Shown piece by piece: positions 16,161-23,626 of a stretch of 28,842 nt of DNA (its first letter is position 1; the number at the start of each line of letters is the position of its first letter). The notes beneath the pieces are model-generated. The model did not search any database. It was not told the origin of the DNA and was given only the letters and a program-made list of their open reading frames with translations. Source of the stretch: an uncultured Johnsonella sp. GTDB taxonomy: Bacteria > Bacillota > Clostridia > Lachnospirales > Lachnospiraceae. Where the stretch lies: positions 1 to 28,842 of the forward strand of contig CAJPUK010000008.1 in assembly GCA_905373785.1 (NCBI GenBank). Reading direction: 5' to 3'. The translations under genes and the position numbers were made by a program.

Positions 16161-16205
16161 AGCTGCTGCAAAAAGTATATCGGCTTATTGCAGCAGCTTT
16201 ATTGT
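16161..16205 (+). terminator. Rho-independent terminator after the surface-protein locus
   Basis: AGCTGCTGCAA (16161-16171) and TTGCAGCAGCT (16188-16198) form a perfect 11-bp stem with a 16-nt loop, followed by TTATTGT. It ends the unit that begins at prs and separates it from cca. Confidence 0.8.
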
Positions 16206-16243
16206 GTAAGGGAAAGTACTTATAAAGTTTTGGAGGTATAAGT

Positions 16244-17470
16244 ATGTATATAGATATACCTGAGGATGTGGAAAATATAATAAAAGAATTGGAAAATGCA
16301 GGCTATGAAGCCTATATAGTAGGTGGCTGTGTAAGAGACAGCATAATGGGAATAAATCCAAAAGACTGGGATATCACAACTTCGGCATTGCCGCAGGATA
16401 TAAAAAGAGTATTTAAAAGAACTATAGATACAGGCATAAAACACGGTACAGTTTCGGTGCTGATCAATAAAAGTACTTATGAAATTACAACCTACAGGAT
16501 TGATGGGGAATATGGAGACGGAAGGCATCCGAACAGTGTGGAATTCAGCACAAGTCTTGAAGAGGATCTAAAAAGAAGAGATTTTACCATTAATGCCATG
16601 GCTTATTCACATAAAGACGGTTTAATAGATTTGTTTGGCGGTATTAAAGACATTAAGGCAAAGAGAATAAATTGTGTAGGTAAGGCTTTTGAAAGGTTTG
16701 ATGAAGATGCCTTAAGAATGTTAAGAGCTGTAAGATTTGCGGCTGTGCTGGGATTTAGTATAGAAGAGAATACATTTGCGGCTATTGGTACTCTTGCAGA
16801 TAAGCTTAAACTTGTAAGTAAGGAAAGAGTGTTTATAGAACTTGATAAGACAGTATGTTCAAAGAATGCATACTATATAAAAGAAGTGTATAACAGCGGT
16901 TTATATAAGTATATTTCACAAAATTTTAATGCTGTTAAAGAAAACTCTTATCTTGATATGTTATATATAAAGGGAATAGAGAGTAAAAGGCATATTGCAT
17001 GGACTGTATTTATGAAGGATATAGATGCAAGTCTTGCAAAGGCTATATTAAAAGAGTTAAAGGTTGATAGGGATACCTTCACCAAGGTATTTATATTAAC
17101 CTCGTATGTAAAAGTAAAACTGCCGGACAATGAAATATCAATAAGAAAGCTATTGTCTAAGATCGGATTTGAAAGATTTAGGGATTTGATATATATAAAA
17201 AGACTGCTTTTGGAAAGGCTTGAGGAGTCTGAAGAAGTACTTAAAGCTATAGAGGAAAAGCTTGATTATATCCAAATGCAAGGACAGGCGATCTCCATAG
17301 CAATGCTTGACATAAAAGGTGATGATTTGATGAAGCTTGGTATAAAAAAAGGTCCTGTTATAGGGAAGATACTGGATGAGCTGCTTCTATCCGTTTTAGA
17401 AAGACCGGAACTTAATTCAAAGGAAGTTTTGCTTAATATGGTAAAATGGGAAGACTGTGCCGAAAATTAA
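16244..17470 (+). CDS. cca: CCA tRNA nucleotidyltransferase / poly(A) polymerase family
   Basis: This class II nucleotidyltransferase adds or repairs the 3' CCA of tRNAs. The catalytic head has YIVGGCVRDSIMG (GGxVRD at 27-32) and the metal-binding DWDITTSALP (Asp41 and Asp43). TYRIDGEYGDGRHP, RRDFTINAMAY and LRMLRAVRFAAVLGFSI complete the NTP-recognition region. The 408 residues are near normal length. The middle of the protein shows no His-Asp metal motif of the HD type found in some members. A TTGGAGG site precedes the ATG. A weak promoter may lie at 16199-16226 (TTATTG, 16 nt, TATAAA), overlapping the end of the terminator upstream. Confidence 0.93.
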   Translation: MYIDIPEDVENIIKELENAGYEAYIVGGCVRDSIMGINPKDWDITTSALPQDIKRVFKRTIDTGIKHGTVSVLINKSTYEITTYRIDGEYGDGRHPNSVEFSTSLEEDLKRRDFTINAMAYSHKDGLIDLFGGIKDIKAKRINCVGKAFERFDEDALRMLRAVRFAAVLGFSIEENTFAAIGTLADKLKLVSKERVFIELDKTVCSKNAYYIKEVYNSGLYKYISQNFNAVKENSYLDMLYIKGIESKRHIAWTVFMKDIDASLAKAILKELKVDRDTFTKVFILTSYVKVKLPDNEISIRKLLSKIGFERFRDLIYIKRLLLERLEESEEVLKAIEEKLDYIQMQGQAISIAMLDIKGDDLMKLGIKKGPVIGKILDELLLSVLERPELNSKEVLLNMVKWEDCAEN

Positions 17471-17491
17471 AAATAGTTTCAGATATTGTAC

Positions 17492-17520
17492 TTGAGATAT
17501 AACTTCTTTAGTGTTAATAT
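17492..17520 (+). promoter_or_regulatory. Candidate sigma-A promoter for the ecf operon
   Basis: TTGAGA (17492-17497) and TAATAT (17515-17520) are 17 nt apart, just after the cca stop. Transcription from here would give a leader of about 150 nt before ecfA1. Confidence 0.5.
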
Positions 17521-17681
17521 GTGCAAGGTGGAAAATACTCTTTAATCTTGTATTTTTATGAATTCGGACTGCTCTTAGCGGTATGACTTACACTAATTAA
17601 AAAGAAGCTTCTCTCTTATACAAAATTTTTATTGAAAAATAAAAAGCATAAGTCTAAAGAGAGGATATTTAAGGAGCATGG
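17521..17681 (+). other. Long leader before ecfA1 with a possible hairpin
   Basis: No reading frame is apparent. CTCTCTTAT near 17611-17619 can pair with ATAAG...AAGAGAG near 17649-17664, with a bulge, and a smaller ATTTTT/AAAAAT pairing lies inside. The 3' arm is close to the AAGGAG ribosome site of ecfA1, so an effect on translation is conceivable. It does not match a riboswitch class I know. Confidence 0.3.
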
Positions 17682-18539
17682 ATGGGAATTATAAAGTTTG
17701 TTAAACTTATATACGATTATGTAAAAAAAAATGAGCATAATGAGGTTATAGAAACAAACAGGGCTATAGATAAACTTGATTTGGAGATAAAGGAAGGAGA
17801 TTTTGTAGCCATACTGGGGCATAACGGCTCAGGCAAGTCTACACTTGCCAAACACATGAATGCCATACTTTTGCCTACAGAAGGCACTGTATGGGTAGAC
17901 GGAATAGTTACCACAGATGAGGGCAAGTTACTTGAGATAAGAAAGACTGTGGGTATGGTATTTCAAAATCCTGATAATCAGATCATTGCAAATGTAGTTG
18001 AAGAGGATGTGGCTTTCGGACCTGAGAACTTAGGTGTGGAAAGTGAGAAAATTAAGGAAAGAGTAACTAAAAGCTTGGAAGCTGTCAATATGCTTGATTA
18101 TAGAAAAAACTCTCCAAACAGACTTTCAGGCGGACAAAAACAGAGAGTTGCAATAGCGGGAATTATGGCTATGAAGCCAAGATGTATAGTGCTTGACGAG
18201 CCGACTGCCATGCTTGATCCGAAGGCAAGAAGGGAAATACTTGAGACAATAATAAGGCTTAATAAAGAGGAAAATATAAGCATTATATTAATAACTCATT
18301 ATATGGAAGAGGTTATAGATGCTGATAGGGTCATCGTTATGGTAGATGGCAATATAGTTATGGACGGCACCCCCAAAGAGGTATTCTCAAAGGTGGAAGA
18401 ACTAAAGTCCTATAGACTGGATGTACCTCAGGTTACGGAGCTTGCCTATGAACTTAAAAAGAACGGACTTGATATAGAGGAAGCGATTCTTAGTATAGAT
18501 GAGTTTGTGGAAAAGATAGTTCCTAAATTAAAAAAATAA
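17682..18539 (+). CDS. ecfA1: Energy-coupling factor transporter ATPase EcfA1
   Basis: One of the two ABC ATPases powering ECF vitamin and micronutrient transporters. All ABC motifs are present: Walker A GHNGSGKST (46-54), Q-loop in MVFQNPDNQ (Gln95), signature LSGGQ (148-152), Walker B CIVLDE (168-173), and the switch His in ILITHYMEEV. The 285 residues include the C-terminal extension (about 240-285) seen in EcfA proteins. The FQNPDNQ sequence is typical of EcfA1. AAGGAG lies 5 nt before the ATG. Its partner EcfA2 follows, but only after an unusual 223-nt spacer. Confidence 0.93.
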   Translation: MGIIKFVKLIYDYVKKNEHNEVIETNRAIDKLDLEIKEGDFVAILGHNGSGKSTLAKHMNAILLPTEGTVWVDGIVTTDEGKLLEIRKTVGMVFQNPDNQIIANVVEEDVAFGPENLGVESEKIKERVTKSLEAVNMLDYRKNSPNRLSGGQKQRVAIAGIMAMKPRCIVLDEPTAMLDPKARREILETIIRLNKEENISIILITHYMEEVIDADRVIVMVDGNIVMDGTPKEVFSKVEELKSYRLDVPQVTELAYELKKNGLDIEEAILSIDEFVEKIVPKLKK

Positions 18540-18762
18540 AATTACCGGGTAGTTAGCAACATAAAGTTAGATAAAAAGTGTTCCTACACATCATCAGGTG
18601 AAGATAAAGCTTAGTACCGCTGTGAGGCTTTAGTTAAGAAGTCATGCCACAAGGCAAGATATATTTGTAACGGTTTATGTGATAGGCTAATTATCATTAG
18701 TTTAAGCATCACTTGCCGGACATACTGATAATAATTTATGTAAATTATTGAGAGGATAAAAG
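18540..18762 (+). other. Structured spacer between ecfA1 and ecfA2
   Basis: This 223-nt gap has no reading frame of note. It shows several nested inverted repeats: GGCAAG near 18653 with CTTGCC near 18713, GTGAT near 18679 with ATCAC near 18709, CTAAT with ATTAG as a tight hairpin near 18689-18702, and AATAATTT/AAATTATT with an ATGT loop at about 18731-18750, just before the ecfA2 ribosome site. An AAAGC/GCTTT pair lies near 18606-18632. The layout resembles a cis-acting RNA, but I cannot assign a class. Confidence 0.45.
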
Positions 18763-19629
18763 ATGTCTGTTGAATTGAAAAATATCGGTTTTACATATGG
18801 ACAGGGAACTGCTTTTGAGCATTGTGCTCTTAAAAATATTAATCTTAAAATAGAAAAGAATGAGTTTGTAGGTATTATAGGTCAAACCGGCTCGGGTAAA
18901 TCAACTTTAGTTCAGCTGCTGAACGGTTTGCTTAAGGCTACGACAGGGGATTTGCTTTATGAGGAAAGAAGTATATATGAAAAAAATTATGATCTAAAGA
19001 CCTTAAGACAGAAAGTAGGTCTGGTTTTTCAGTACCCGGAGCATCAGCTTTTTGAAGTGGATGTGCTTTCTGATGTGTGTTTCGGACCTAAGAATCAGGG
19101 GCTTAGCTTGGAAGATGCAAAGATAAGGGCTAAGGAAGCCTTATCAATGGTAGGCATGAAGGAGTCTTATTATGTTAAGTCTCCCTTTGAGCTTTCAGGC
19201 GGACAAAAAAGGAGGGTGGCTATTGCAGGAGTTCTTGCTATGAAGCCGGAGTTTTTAATACTGGATGAGCCGAGTGCGGGGCTTGATCCTAAAGCCAGAG
19301 ATGAAATACTTGGGACTATTGCGGGTCTGAAAGAAAAAACAGGTATTTCCATAATACTTGTATCACACAGTATGGAAGATGTGGCAAAATATGTTGATAG
19401 ATTAATAGTAATGAATAAGTCTGAGATTATCTATGATGATACGCCTAAAGCTGTATTCAGAAACTATAAAGAACTTGAAAAAATAGGGCTTAGAGCACCG
19501 CAGATCACTTATTTGGTGCATAGGCTAAAGCAGGAGGGGATAGATATAGATACGGATATTACCAAGCTAAGTGAAGCCAAGGAAGCACTTATAAGACTAA
19601 TAGATAAGAAAAGAGACATTAATAAATGA
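18763..19629 (+). CDS. ecfA2: Energy-coupling factor transporter ATPase EcfA2
   Basis: The second ECF ATPase, 288 residues. Walker A is GQTGSGKST (40-48), the Q-loop is LVFQYPEHQLF, the signature is LSGGQ (144-148), Walker B is FLILDE, and the switch His lies in ILVSHSMEDV. FQYPEHQLF distinguishes EcfA2 from EcfA1 (FQNPDNQ). It forms a heterodimer with EcfA1 and couples to EcfT in the membrane. Its stop overlaps the EcfT start in ATGA, so these two are translationally coupled. A GAGAGG site precedes the ATG. Confidence 0.93.
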   Translation: MSVELKNIGFTYGQGTAFEHCALKNINLKIEKNEFVGIIGQTGSGKSTLVQLLNGLLKATTGDLLYEERSIYEKNYDLKTLRQKVGLVFQYPEHQLFEVDVLSDVCFGPKNQGLSLEDAKIRAKEALSMVGMKESYYVKSPFELSGGQKRRVAIAGVLAMKPEFLILDEPSAGLDPKARDEILGTIAGLKEKTGISIILVSHSMEDVAKYVDRLIVMNKSEIIYDDTPKAVFRNYKELEKIGLRAPQITYLVHRLKQEGIDIDTDITKLSEAKEALIRLIDKKRDINK

Positions 19630-20438
19630 TTAGAGATATAACCATAGGTCAATACTATCCGATAGACTCCGCAGTTCATAGACTGGATCCGAGAACTAAA
19701 CTTTTTGCAACCATGATTTTTATTATATCACTTTTTATAGCGGATGATATAGTTTCTTATATAATTGCAAGTGTAGTTTTAGCCGTGGTTTTATTGGCTT
19801 CCAAAGTACCTCTGAATTTCATGTTCAGGGGCTTAAAATCAGTTATTTTACTGCTTCTTATGAGCGTGGGTTTTAATATGTTCCTTACTCCGGGTGAGGT
19901 CATATGGAAGTTTTATATATTTACCGTAACAAGAGAAGGTCTTAGAATGGCTGTATTTATGGGACTTAGACTTATATACTTGGTACTTGGCTCTTCGGTG
20001 CTGACGCTTACTACAACTCCTAATGCACTGACTGACGGTATGGAAAAGGGCTTGGGATTCTTAAAAAGATTTTCAGTTCCGGTGCATGAAATAGCCATGA
20101 TGATGTCCATAGCCTTAAGATTTATTCCCATACTTTTGGAAGAAACTGATAAGATAATGAAGGCACAGATGGCAAGAGGTGCCGACTTTACAAGCGGCGG
20201 CATTATAGCAAGAGCCAAGGCGATGATACCGCTTTTAGTACCGCTTTTTATATCTGCTATAAGAAGGGCAACCGACCTTGCTATGGCTATGGAGGCAAGA
20301 TGTTATCATGGCGGAGAAGGCAGAACCAAGATGAAACCGTTAAAATACAAAAAAGCCGATTATGTAGTATATGTATGCTGTATACTGTATCTACTGCTTG
20401 GTATAGCAATAAGAATTTTTAGGGGAAGATATGCGTAG
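19626..20438 (+). CDS. ecfT: Energy-coupling factor transporter transmembrane protein EcfT
   Basis: EcfT is the membrane scaffold linking the ATPase pair to exchangeable substrate-binding S components. The 270-residue protein has several membrane segments, an Ala-Arg-Gly coupling motif in AQMARGADF (183-185), and the second motif MAMEARCYHGGEGRT (about 220-234), as in the family. It overlaps ecfA2 by 4 nt and truA by 8 nt. No S-component gene is in the operon, consistent with a shared module; QueT, encoded at 7078-7569, is a possible client. Confidence 0.93.
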   Translation: MIRDITIGQYYPIDSAVHRLDPRTKLFATMIFIISLFIADDIVSYIIASVVLAVVLLASKVPLNFMFRGLKSVILLLLMSVGFNMFLTPGEVIWKFYIFTVTREGLRMAVFMGLRLIYLVLGSSVLTLTTTPNALTDGMEKGLGFLKRFSVPVHEIAMMMSIALRFIPILLEETDKIMKAQMARGADFTSGGIIARAKAMIPLLVPLFISAIRRATDLAMAMEARCYHGGEGRTKMKPLKYKKADYVVYVCCILYLLLGIAIRIFRGRYA

Positions 20439-21171
20439 GATAAGATTGATAGTTTCATATGACGGAACCAACTACTGCGGTTGGCAAAAGCAGCCCAACG
20501 GAATTACCATAGAAGAAGTGCTTAATAAAAAAATAAGTGAACTATGCGGCGAAGAGATAGAGGTAATAGGAGCGAGCAGAACGGACTCGGGAGTACACGC
20601 CTACGGCAATGTAGCCGTATTTGATACAAATATGAGGATGAGGGCTGATAAGTTCGCTTTTGCAATTAATCAAAGACTGCCGGATGATATAAGAGTGCAG
20701 GAGTCGGATGAAGTGGAGCTTGATTGGCATCCGAGAAAAAGAGATTGTATAAAAACCTATACATATCGAATACTTAACAGAAAAATAGACATACCCACAG
20801 AGCGTCTCTATGCTTATTTTTGTTATTTCAGACTTGATGTGGATAAGATGAGGGAGGCTACTTCGTATTTCATAGGTACGCATGATTTTGCAAGTTTTTG
20901 CTCACAAAAAACACAGGCAACTACCACGATACGAACCATATATTCATTGGAAATATTGCAGGATGAAGATATGCTTACTACAGTTATAAGGGGAGACGGA
21001 TTTCTTTACAACATGATTAGAATAATAGCGGGAACGCTGATAAAGGTCGGTATAGGTGTATATCCTCCGGAGCATATTAAAAAAATCTTTGCTTCAAAGA
21101 ACAGACTTTCAGCCGGACAGACTATGCCTGCAAGGGGACTTACCTTGGTGGAGATAGAATACCTTGAGTAA
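20431..21171 (+). CDS. truA: tRNA pseudouridine(38-40) synthase TruA
   Basis: TruA converts uridines 38-40 of the tRNA anticodon arm to pseudouridine. The 246 residues are normal length. Key motifs are YDGTNYCGWQKQPN near the N-terminus, GASRTDSGVHAYGNVAVFD with catalytic Asp52, GTHDFASFC near the middle, and GDGFLYNMIRIIAGTLIKVG near the C-terminus. It overlaps ecfT by 8 nt, completing the common ecfA1-ecfA2-ecfT-truA order. The rplM-rpsI pair that often follows in Firmicutes is absent, and a repeat cluster occupies that place. Confidence 0.95.
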   Translation: MRRIRLIVSYDGTNYCGWQKQPNGITIEEVLNKKISELCGEEIEVIGASRTDSGVHAYGNVAVFDTNMRMRADKFAFAINQRLPDDIRVQESDEVELDWHPRKRDCIKTYTYRILNRKIDIPTERLYAYFCYFRLDVDKMREATSYFIGTHDFASFCSQKTQATTTIRTIYSLEILQDEDMLTTVIRGDGFLYNMIRIIAGTLIKVGIGVYPPEHIKKIFASKNRLSAGQTMPARGLTLVEIEYLE

Positions 21172-21189
21172 ATGCAGCGTATCTTGATT

Positions 21190-21280
21190 ACCTAAAACCC
21201 GATGGTAACTTAAGTTACAGCTTAGGTAGGTCACCTTAGTCAAAAAACTAAAAATGCTTAAATTTTATTTTGGATTGGAA
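21190..21280. repeat. Degenerate palindromic repeat, family copy 3
   Basis: ACCTAA (21190-21195) and TTAGGT (21222-21227) enclose the perfect palindrome GTAACTTAAGTTAC (21205-21218). From 21214 the sequence GTTACAGCTTAGGTAGG matches the family arm GTTACAGTTCAGGTAGC at 14 of 17 positions. The following block reads CTTAGTC, as if five bases had been lost from TTCATCTTCGTC, then an A-rich stretch similar to the full copy. It lies immediately upstream of copy 4, giving a tandem or nested arrangement. Confidence 0.55.
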
Positions 21281-21285
21281 GGATG

Positions 21286-21469
21286 GTTACAGTTCAGGTA
21301 GCTCATTCATCTTCGTCAAAACAACTTAAAAATGTTTAACCTTATTTATAAATTAGACGAAGATGAATGTTGGCAGTATCCTGTTAGATATATATGTATA
21401 ATATGTGACTGAAAGCAAGCTTTCATTTAACATATTATACATATATATCTAGGCTACCTGAAATGTAAC
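21286..21469. repeat. Three-stem palindromic element, family copy 4
   Basis: The outer arms GTTACAGTTCAGGTAGC (21286-21302) and GCTACCTGAAATGTAAC (21453-21469) pair over 17 positions with one mismatch. Inside are two more hairpins: ATTCATCTTCGTC (21305-21317) with GACGAAGATGAAT (21356-21368), a perfect 13 bp, and the long AT-rich hairpin at 21385-21451. As RNA or cruciform DNA it would form a three-way junction. The first half is collinear with copy 2. With copy 3 and the rpmF promoter it accounts for nearly all of the 406 nt between truA and rpmF; no gene is hidden there. Confidence 0.8.
21385..21451. repeat. 22-bp perfect AT-rich hairpin
   Basis: The arms at 21385-21406 and 21430-21451 are perfectly complementary over 22 bp and contain alternating TA with an internal TGTATAATATG. 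At the tip TGAAAGC (21410-21416) pairs with GCTTTCA (21419-21425). This block is absent from copy 2, so it may be a separate insertion into the element or its variable part. Confidence 0.85.
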
Positions 21470-21510
21470 GAAGGATGAATGCCGGCGTCGAAATATAATC
21501 AAGAAAACAT

Positions 21511-21539
21511 TTGACAAAAGGCTTGTATACAGGTATAAT
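21511..21539 (+). promoter_or_regulatory. Strong sigma-A promoter for rpmF-plsX
   Basis: TTGACA (21511-21516) and TATAAT (21534-21539) are both exact consensus hexamers separated by 17 nt. The rpmF start is 38 nt after the -10 box. This is the best promoter in the window. Confidence 0.93.
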
Positions 21540-21577
21540 TTGTAGAGTTATGACATAAGAGTAGGGAGGTGTTATCT

Positions 21578-21757
21578 ATGTCTATTTGTCCAAAGAACAA
21601 ATCTTCAAGTGCTAGAAGAGATAAAAGAAGAGCTAGTTGGAAGATGGCAGCCGTTAATCTTGCCAAGTGCAGCAAATGTGGTGCCTTAATGATGCCTCAT
21701 AGAGTATGTAAGTCATGTGGTTCTTACAATAAGCGTGAGATAGTATCAGTTGACTAG
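21578..21757 (+). CDS. rpmF: 50S ribosomal protein L32
   Basis: A 59-residue basic ribosomal protein. The N-terminus MSICPKNKSSSARRDKRRA matches the L32 signature, and a zinc ribbon is intact with Cys31, Cys34, Cys44 and Cys47 (CSKC...CKSC), so this is the zinc-binding form. The ATG at 21578 is preferred over an in-frame GTG at 21569, because GGGAGG (21564-21569) is the ribosome site and overlaps that GTG. A consensus promoter lies upstream and a terminator downstream. The rpmF-plsX pairing is widespread and links ribosome and lipid synthesis. Confidence 0.96.
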   Translation: MSICPKNKSSSARRDKRRASWKMAAVNLAKCSKCGALMMPHRVCKSCGSYNKREIVSVD

Positions 21758-21768
21758 TCAAATAAAGT

Positions 21769-21795
21769 AGAGTTTGCGCTTGCAAGCTCTTTTTT
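21769..21795 (+). terminator. Terminator between rpmF and plsX
   Basis: AGAGTTTGC (21769-21777) pairs with GCAAGCTCT (21782-21790) over 9 bp including one GU pair, with a 4-nt loop and five T residues after it. Because plsX has no clear promoter of its own, partial read-through probably sets the lower level of plsX. Confidence 0.82.
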
Positions 21796-21831
21796 ATTTA
21801 AGCGGCAATAATAATTATAGGAGATATAGCT

Positions 21832-22839
21832 ATGTTGACAGTTGCACTGGATGTTATGGGCGGAGACTATGCAGGGGAAGAGATGGTAAAGGGAGCAAAG
21901 CTTGCCTTGGAAAAAAGTCAAAACCTTAGTATAAAGCTGGTAGGTAAAAAAGATTTAATAGATGGGCTGATAGAAAAGTTATCAGTACCTAAGGATAGAG
22001 TATCGGTAGTTGAGGCAAATGAGATTATAACTAATGAAGAAGCACCGGTCATGGCTGTGCGTGAAAAAAAAGACTCTTCTATAGTCGTGGGTATGAACCT
22101 TGTAAAGCAAGGAGAGGCTAAAGCCTTCGTATCTGCCGGAAGTACGGGTGCGGTACTTGTAGGCGGACAGCTTATAGTAGGCAGGATCAAGGGAGTTTTA
22201 AGGGCTGCACTTGCACCTGTACTTCCTACTAAAAAAGGAGTTTCTTTGCTTATTGACTGTGGAGCCAATGTTGATGCAAGGTCTGAGCATCTTGTGCAAT
22301 TTGCCAAGATGGGCTCGATCTATATGGAAAAAGTATTCGGTATAAATAAGCCTAAAGTCGGAATTGTTAATATAGGAGCCGAAGAAGAAAAGGGCAATGC
22401 CTTGGTAAAGGAGACATTTCCCTTGTTAAAGATGAGCAAAGATATTAACTTTATAGGCAGTGTAGAAGCCAGAGAGATACCGAGCGGTGATTGTGATGTA
22501 ATCGTATGTGAGGCTTTTACCGGCAATGTAATACTTAAACTGTATGAGGGGGTGGGAAAGACCCTGCTTTCAGAAATAAAAAGTGCACTTACAGAAGGAT
22601 TTATTACTAAAATAGGCGCTTTACTTATAAAATCAGCCTTAAAGAGTAAACTTAAAAAATTCGACACAAGTGAACAGGGGCAAGGCGGTGCTCCAATGCT
22701 CGGACTTAAGGGTCTGGTGATTAAGGCACACGGAAACTCAAAGGCAAGTGAAATAAGCAAGGCAATATTGCAATGTATAAGTTTTGATGAACAGAATATA
22801 ACTTCACTTATAGAAGAAAGTATGCTTAAGGCAGAGTAA
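21832..22839 (+). CDS. plsX: Phosphate acyltransferase PlsX
   Basis: PlsX makes acyl-phosphate from acyl-ACP, the first step of phospholipid synthesis in most Gram-positive bacteria; PlsY then uses it. The 335 residues are normal. The N-terminus VALDVMGGDYAGEEMVKGA, then SAGSTGAVLVGG, LIDCGANVDAR, VNIGAEEEKGN and CEAFTGNVILKLYEG are family hallmarks. A TAGGAG site lies 8 nt before the ATG. It is a peripheral membrane enzyme by family knowledge. The acpP gene that commonly follows plsX is missing; a terminator and rnc come next. Confidence 0.95.
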   Translation: MLTVALDVMGGDYAGEEMVKGAKLALEKSQNLSIKLVGKKDLIDGLIEKLSVPKDRVSVVEANEIITNEEAPVMAVREKKDSSIVVGMNLVKQGEAKAFVSAGSTGAVLVGGQLIVGRIKGVLRAALAPVLPTKKGVSLLIDCGANVDARSEHLVQFAKMGSIYMEKVFGINKPKVGIVNIGAEEEKGNALVKETFPLLKMSKDINFIGSVEAREIPSGDCDVIVCEAFTGNVILKLYEGVGKTLLSEIKSALTEGFITKIGALLIKSALKSKLKKFDTSEQGQGGAPMLGLKGLVIKAHGNSKASEISKAILQCISFDEQNITSLIEESMLKAE

Positions 22840-22850
22840 ATATAAAAGGC

Positions 22851-22897
22851 AAAGGTCGCATTAAATATTATAGTTTTATTTTTAATGCGACTTTTAT
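22851..22897 (+). terminator. Terminator after plsX
   Basis: GTCGCATTAAA (22855-22865) and TTTAATGCGAC (22881-22891) are a perfect 11-bp stem, extended by a GU and three AU pairs into AAAG/TTTT. The loop is 15 nt and a T-rich tail follows. The rnc ribosome site begins about 7 nt downstream. Confidence 0.85.
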
Positions 22898-22915
22898 TAA
22901 AATGAGGGATGTAAA

Positions 22916-23617
22916 TTGAATATAAAATTAGAAGAATTTCAAGAAATCATAGGTTATAAATTTAATAATAAATCTTTATTAAAGCAGGCGCTTGTGCACA
23001 GTTCCTATGCCAATGAAAAGGGTATAGGAAAAAAAGGTTCAAACGAAAGGCTTGAATTTTTAGGGGATGCCGTACTTGAACTTGTAAGCAGTGAATTTTT
23101 ATATGACAAGTATAAAGATAAAAGTGAAGGAGAGCTAAGTAAACTTCGTGCAAGTTTTGTATGTGAGGCTGCACTTAATTTTTGCTCAAAACAGATAAGA
23201 CTGGGTGAGTTTGTCTTGCTTGGAAAGGGCGAGGAAACAACCGGAGGAAGAGAAAGGCCGAGCATTATATCTGACTGTTTTGAAGCACTTATAGGGGCTA
23301 TATATTTGGATGGTGGTTTTGCTAATGCAAAAGAGTTGATATTAAACTATGTACTAAATGATGTTGACAATAAAGTATTCTTTTATGATAGCAAGACGAT
23401 CTTACAGGAAATAGTTCAAAAAGACAGCTGCAGTACCTTGGAGTATAAGTTACTTGAAGAGGCGGGACCCGACCATGAAAAACTTTTTTCAAGTGCGGTT
23501 TATATAGACGGAAAGATGATGGGAAAGGCAAGCGGACACAGTAAAAAGGAAGCGGAGCAGATGGCAGCTTTTAAAGCACTGGAAAAGCTTGAAACAATAA
23601 GTAAAAATTTCAAGTAG
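22916..23617 (+). CDS. rnc: Ribonuclease III (TTG start)
   Basis: RNase III cuts double-stranded RNA, including rRNA precursors. The 233-residue protein has the catalytic domain with NERLEFLGDAVLEL (43-56, Glu47 and Asp51) and SIISDCFEALIGAIYLDGG (Asp120 and Glu123). A C-terminal double-stranded RNA-binding domain (about 158-228) ends in SGHSKKEAEQMAAFKALEKL. The start is TTG at 22916, 6 nt after GAGGGA. An ATG at 22902 is out of frame and stops after five codons, and the next internal Met lies far into the domain. The gene ends 9 nt before smc, the conserved rnc-smc-ftsY order. Confidence 0.95.
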   Translation: MNIKLEEFQEIIGYKFNNKSLLKQALVHSSYANEKGIGKKGSNERLEFLGDAVLELVSSEFLYDKYKDKSEGELSKLRASFVCEAALNFCSKQIRLGEFVLLGKGEETTGGRERPSIISDCFEALIGAIYLDGGFANAKELILNYVLNDVDNKVFFYDSKTILQEIVQKDSCSTLEYKLLEEAGPDHEKLFSSAVYIDGKMMGKASGHSKKEAEQMAAFKALEKLETISKNFK

Positions 23618-23626
23618 GAGTCTGTA

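Noticed and set aside
18600..18640. Possible T-box antiterminator (contains AGTACCGC within an AAGC/GGCTT pairing)
   Set aside because: The conserved GGGTGGNACCGCG is not matched, no specifier stem I was found, there is no terminator T run, and the downstream gene is not an amino-acid gene.
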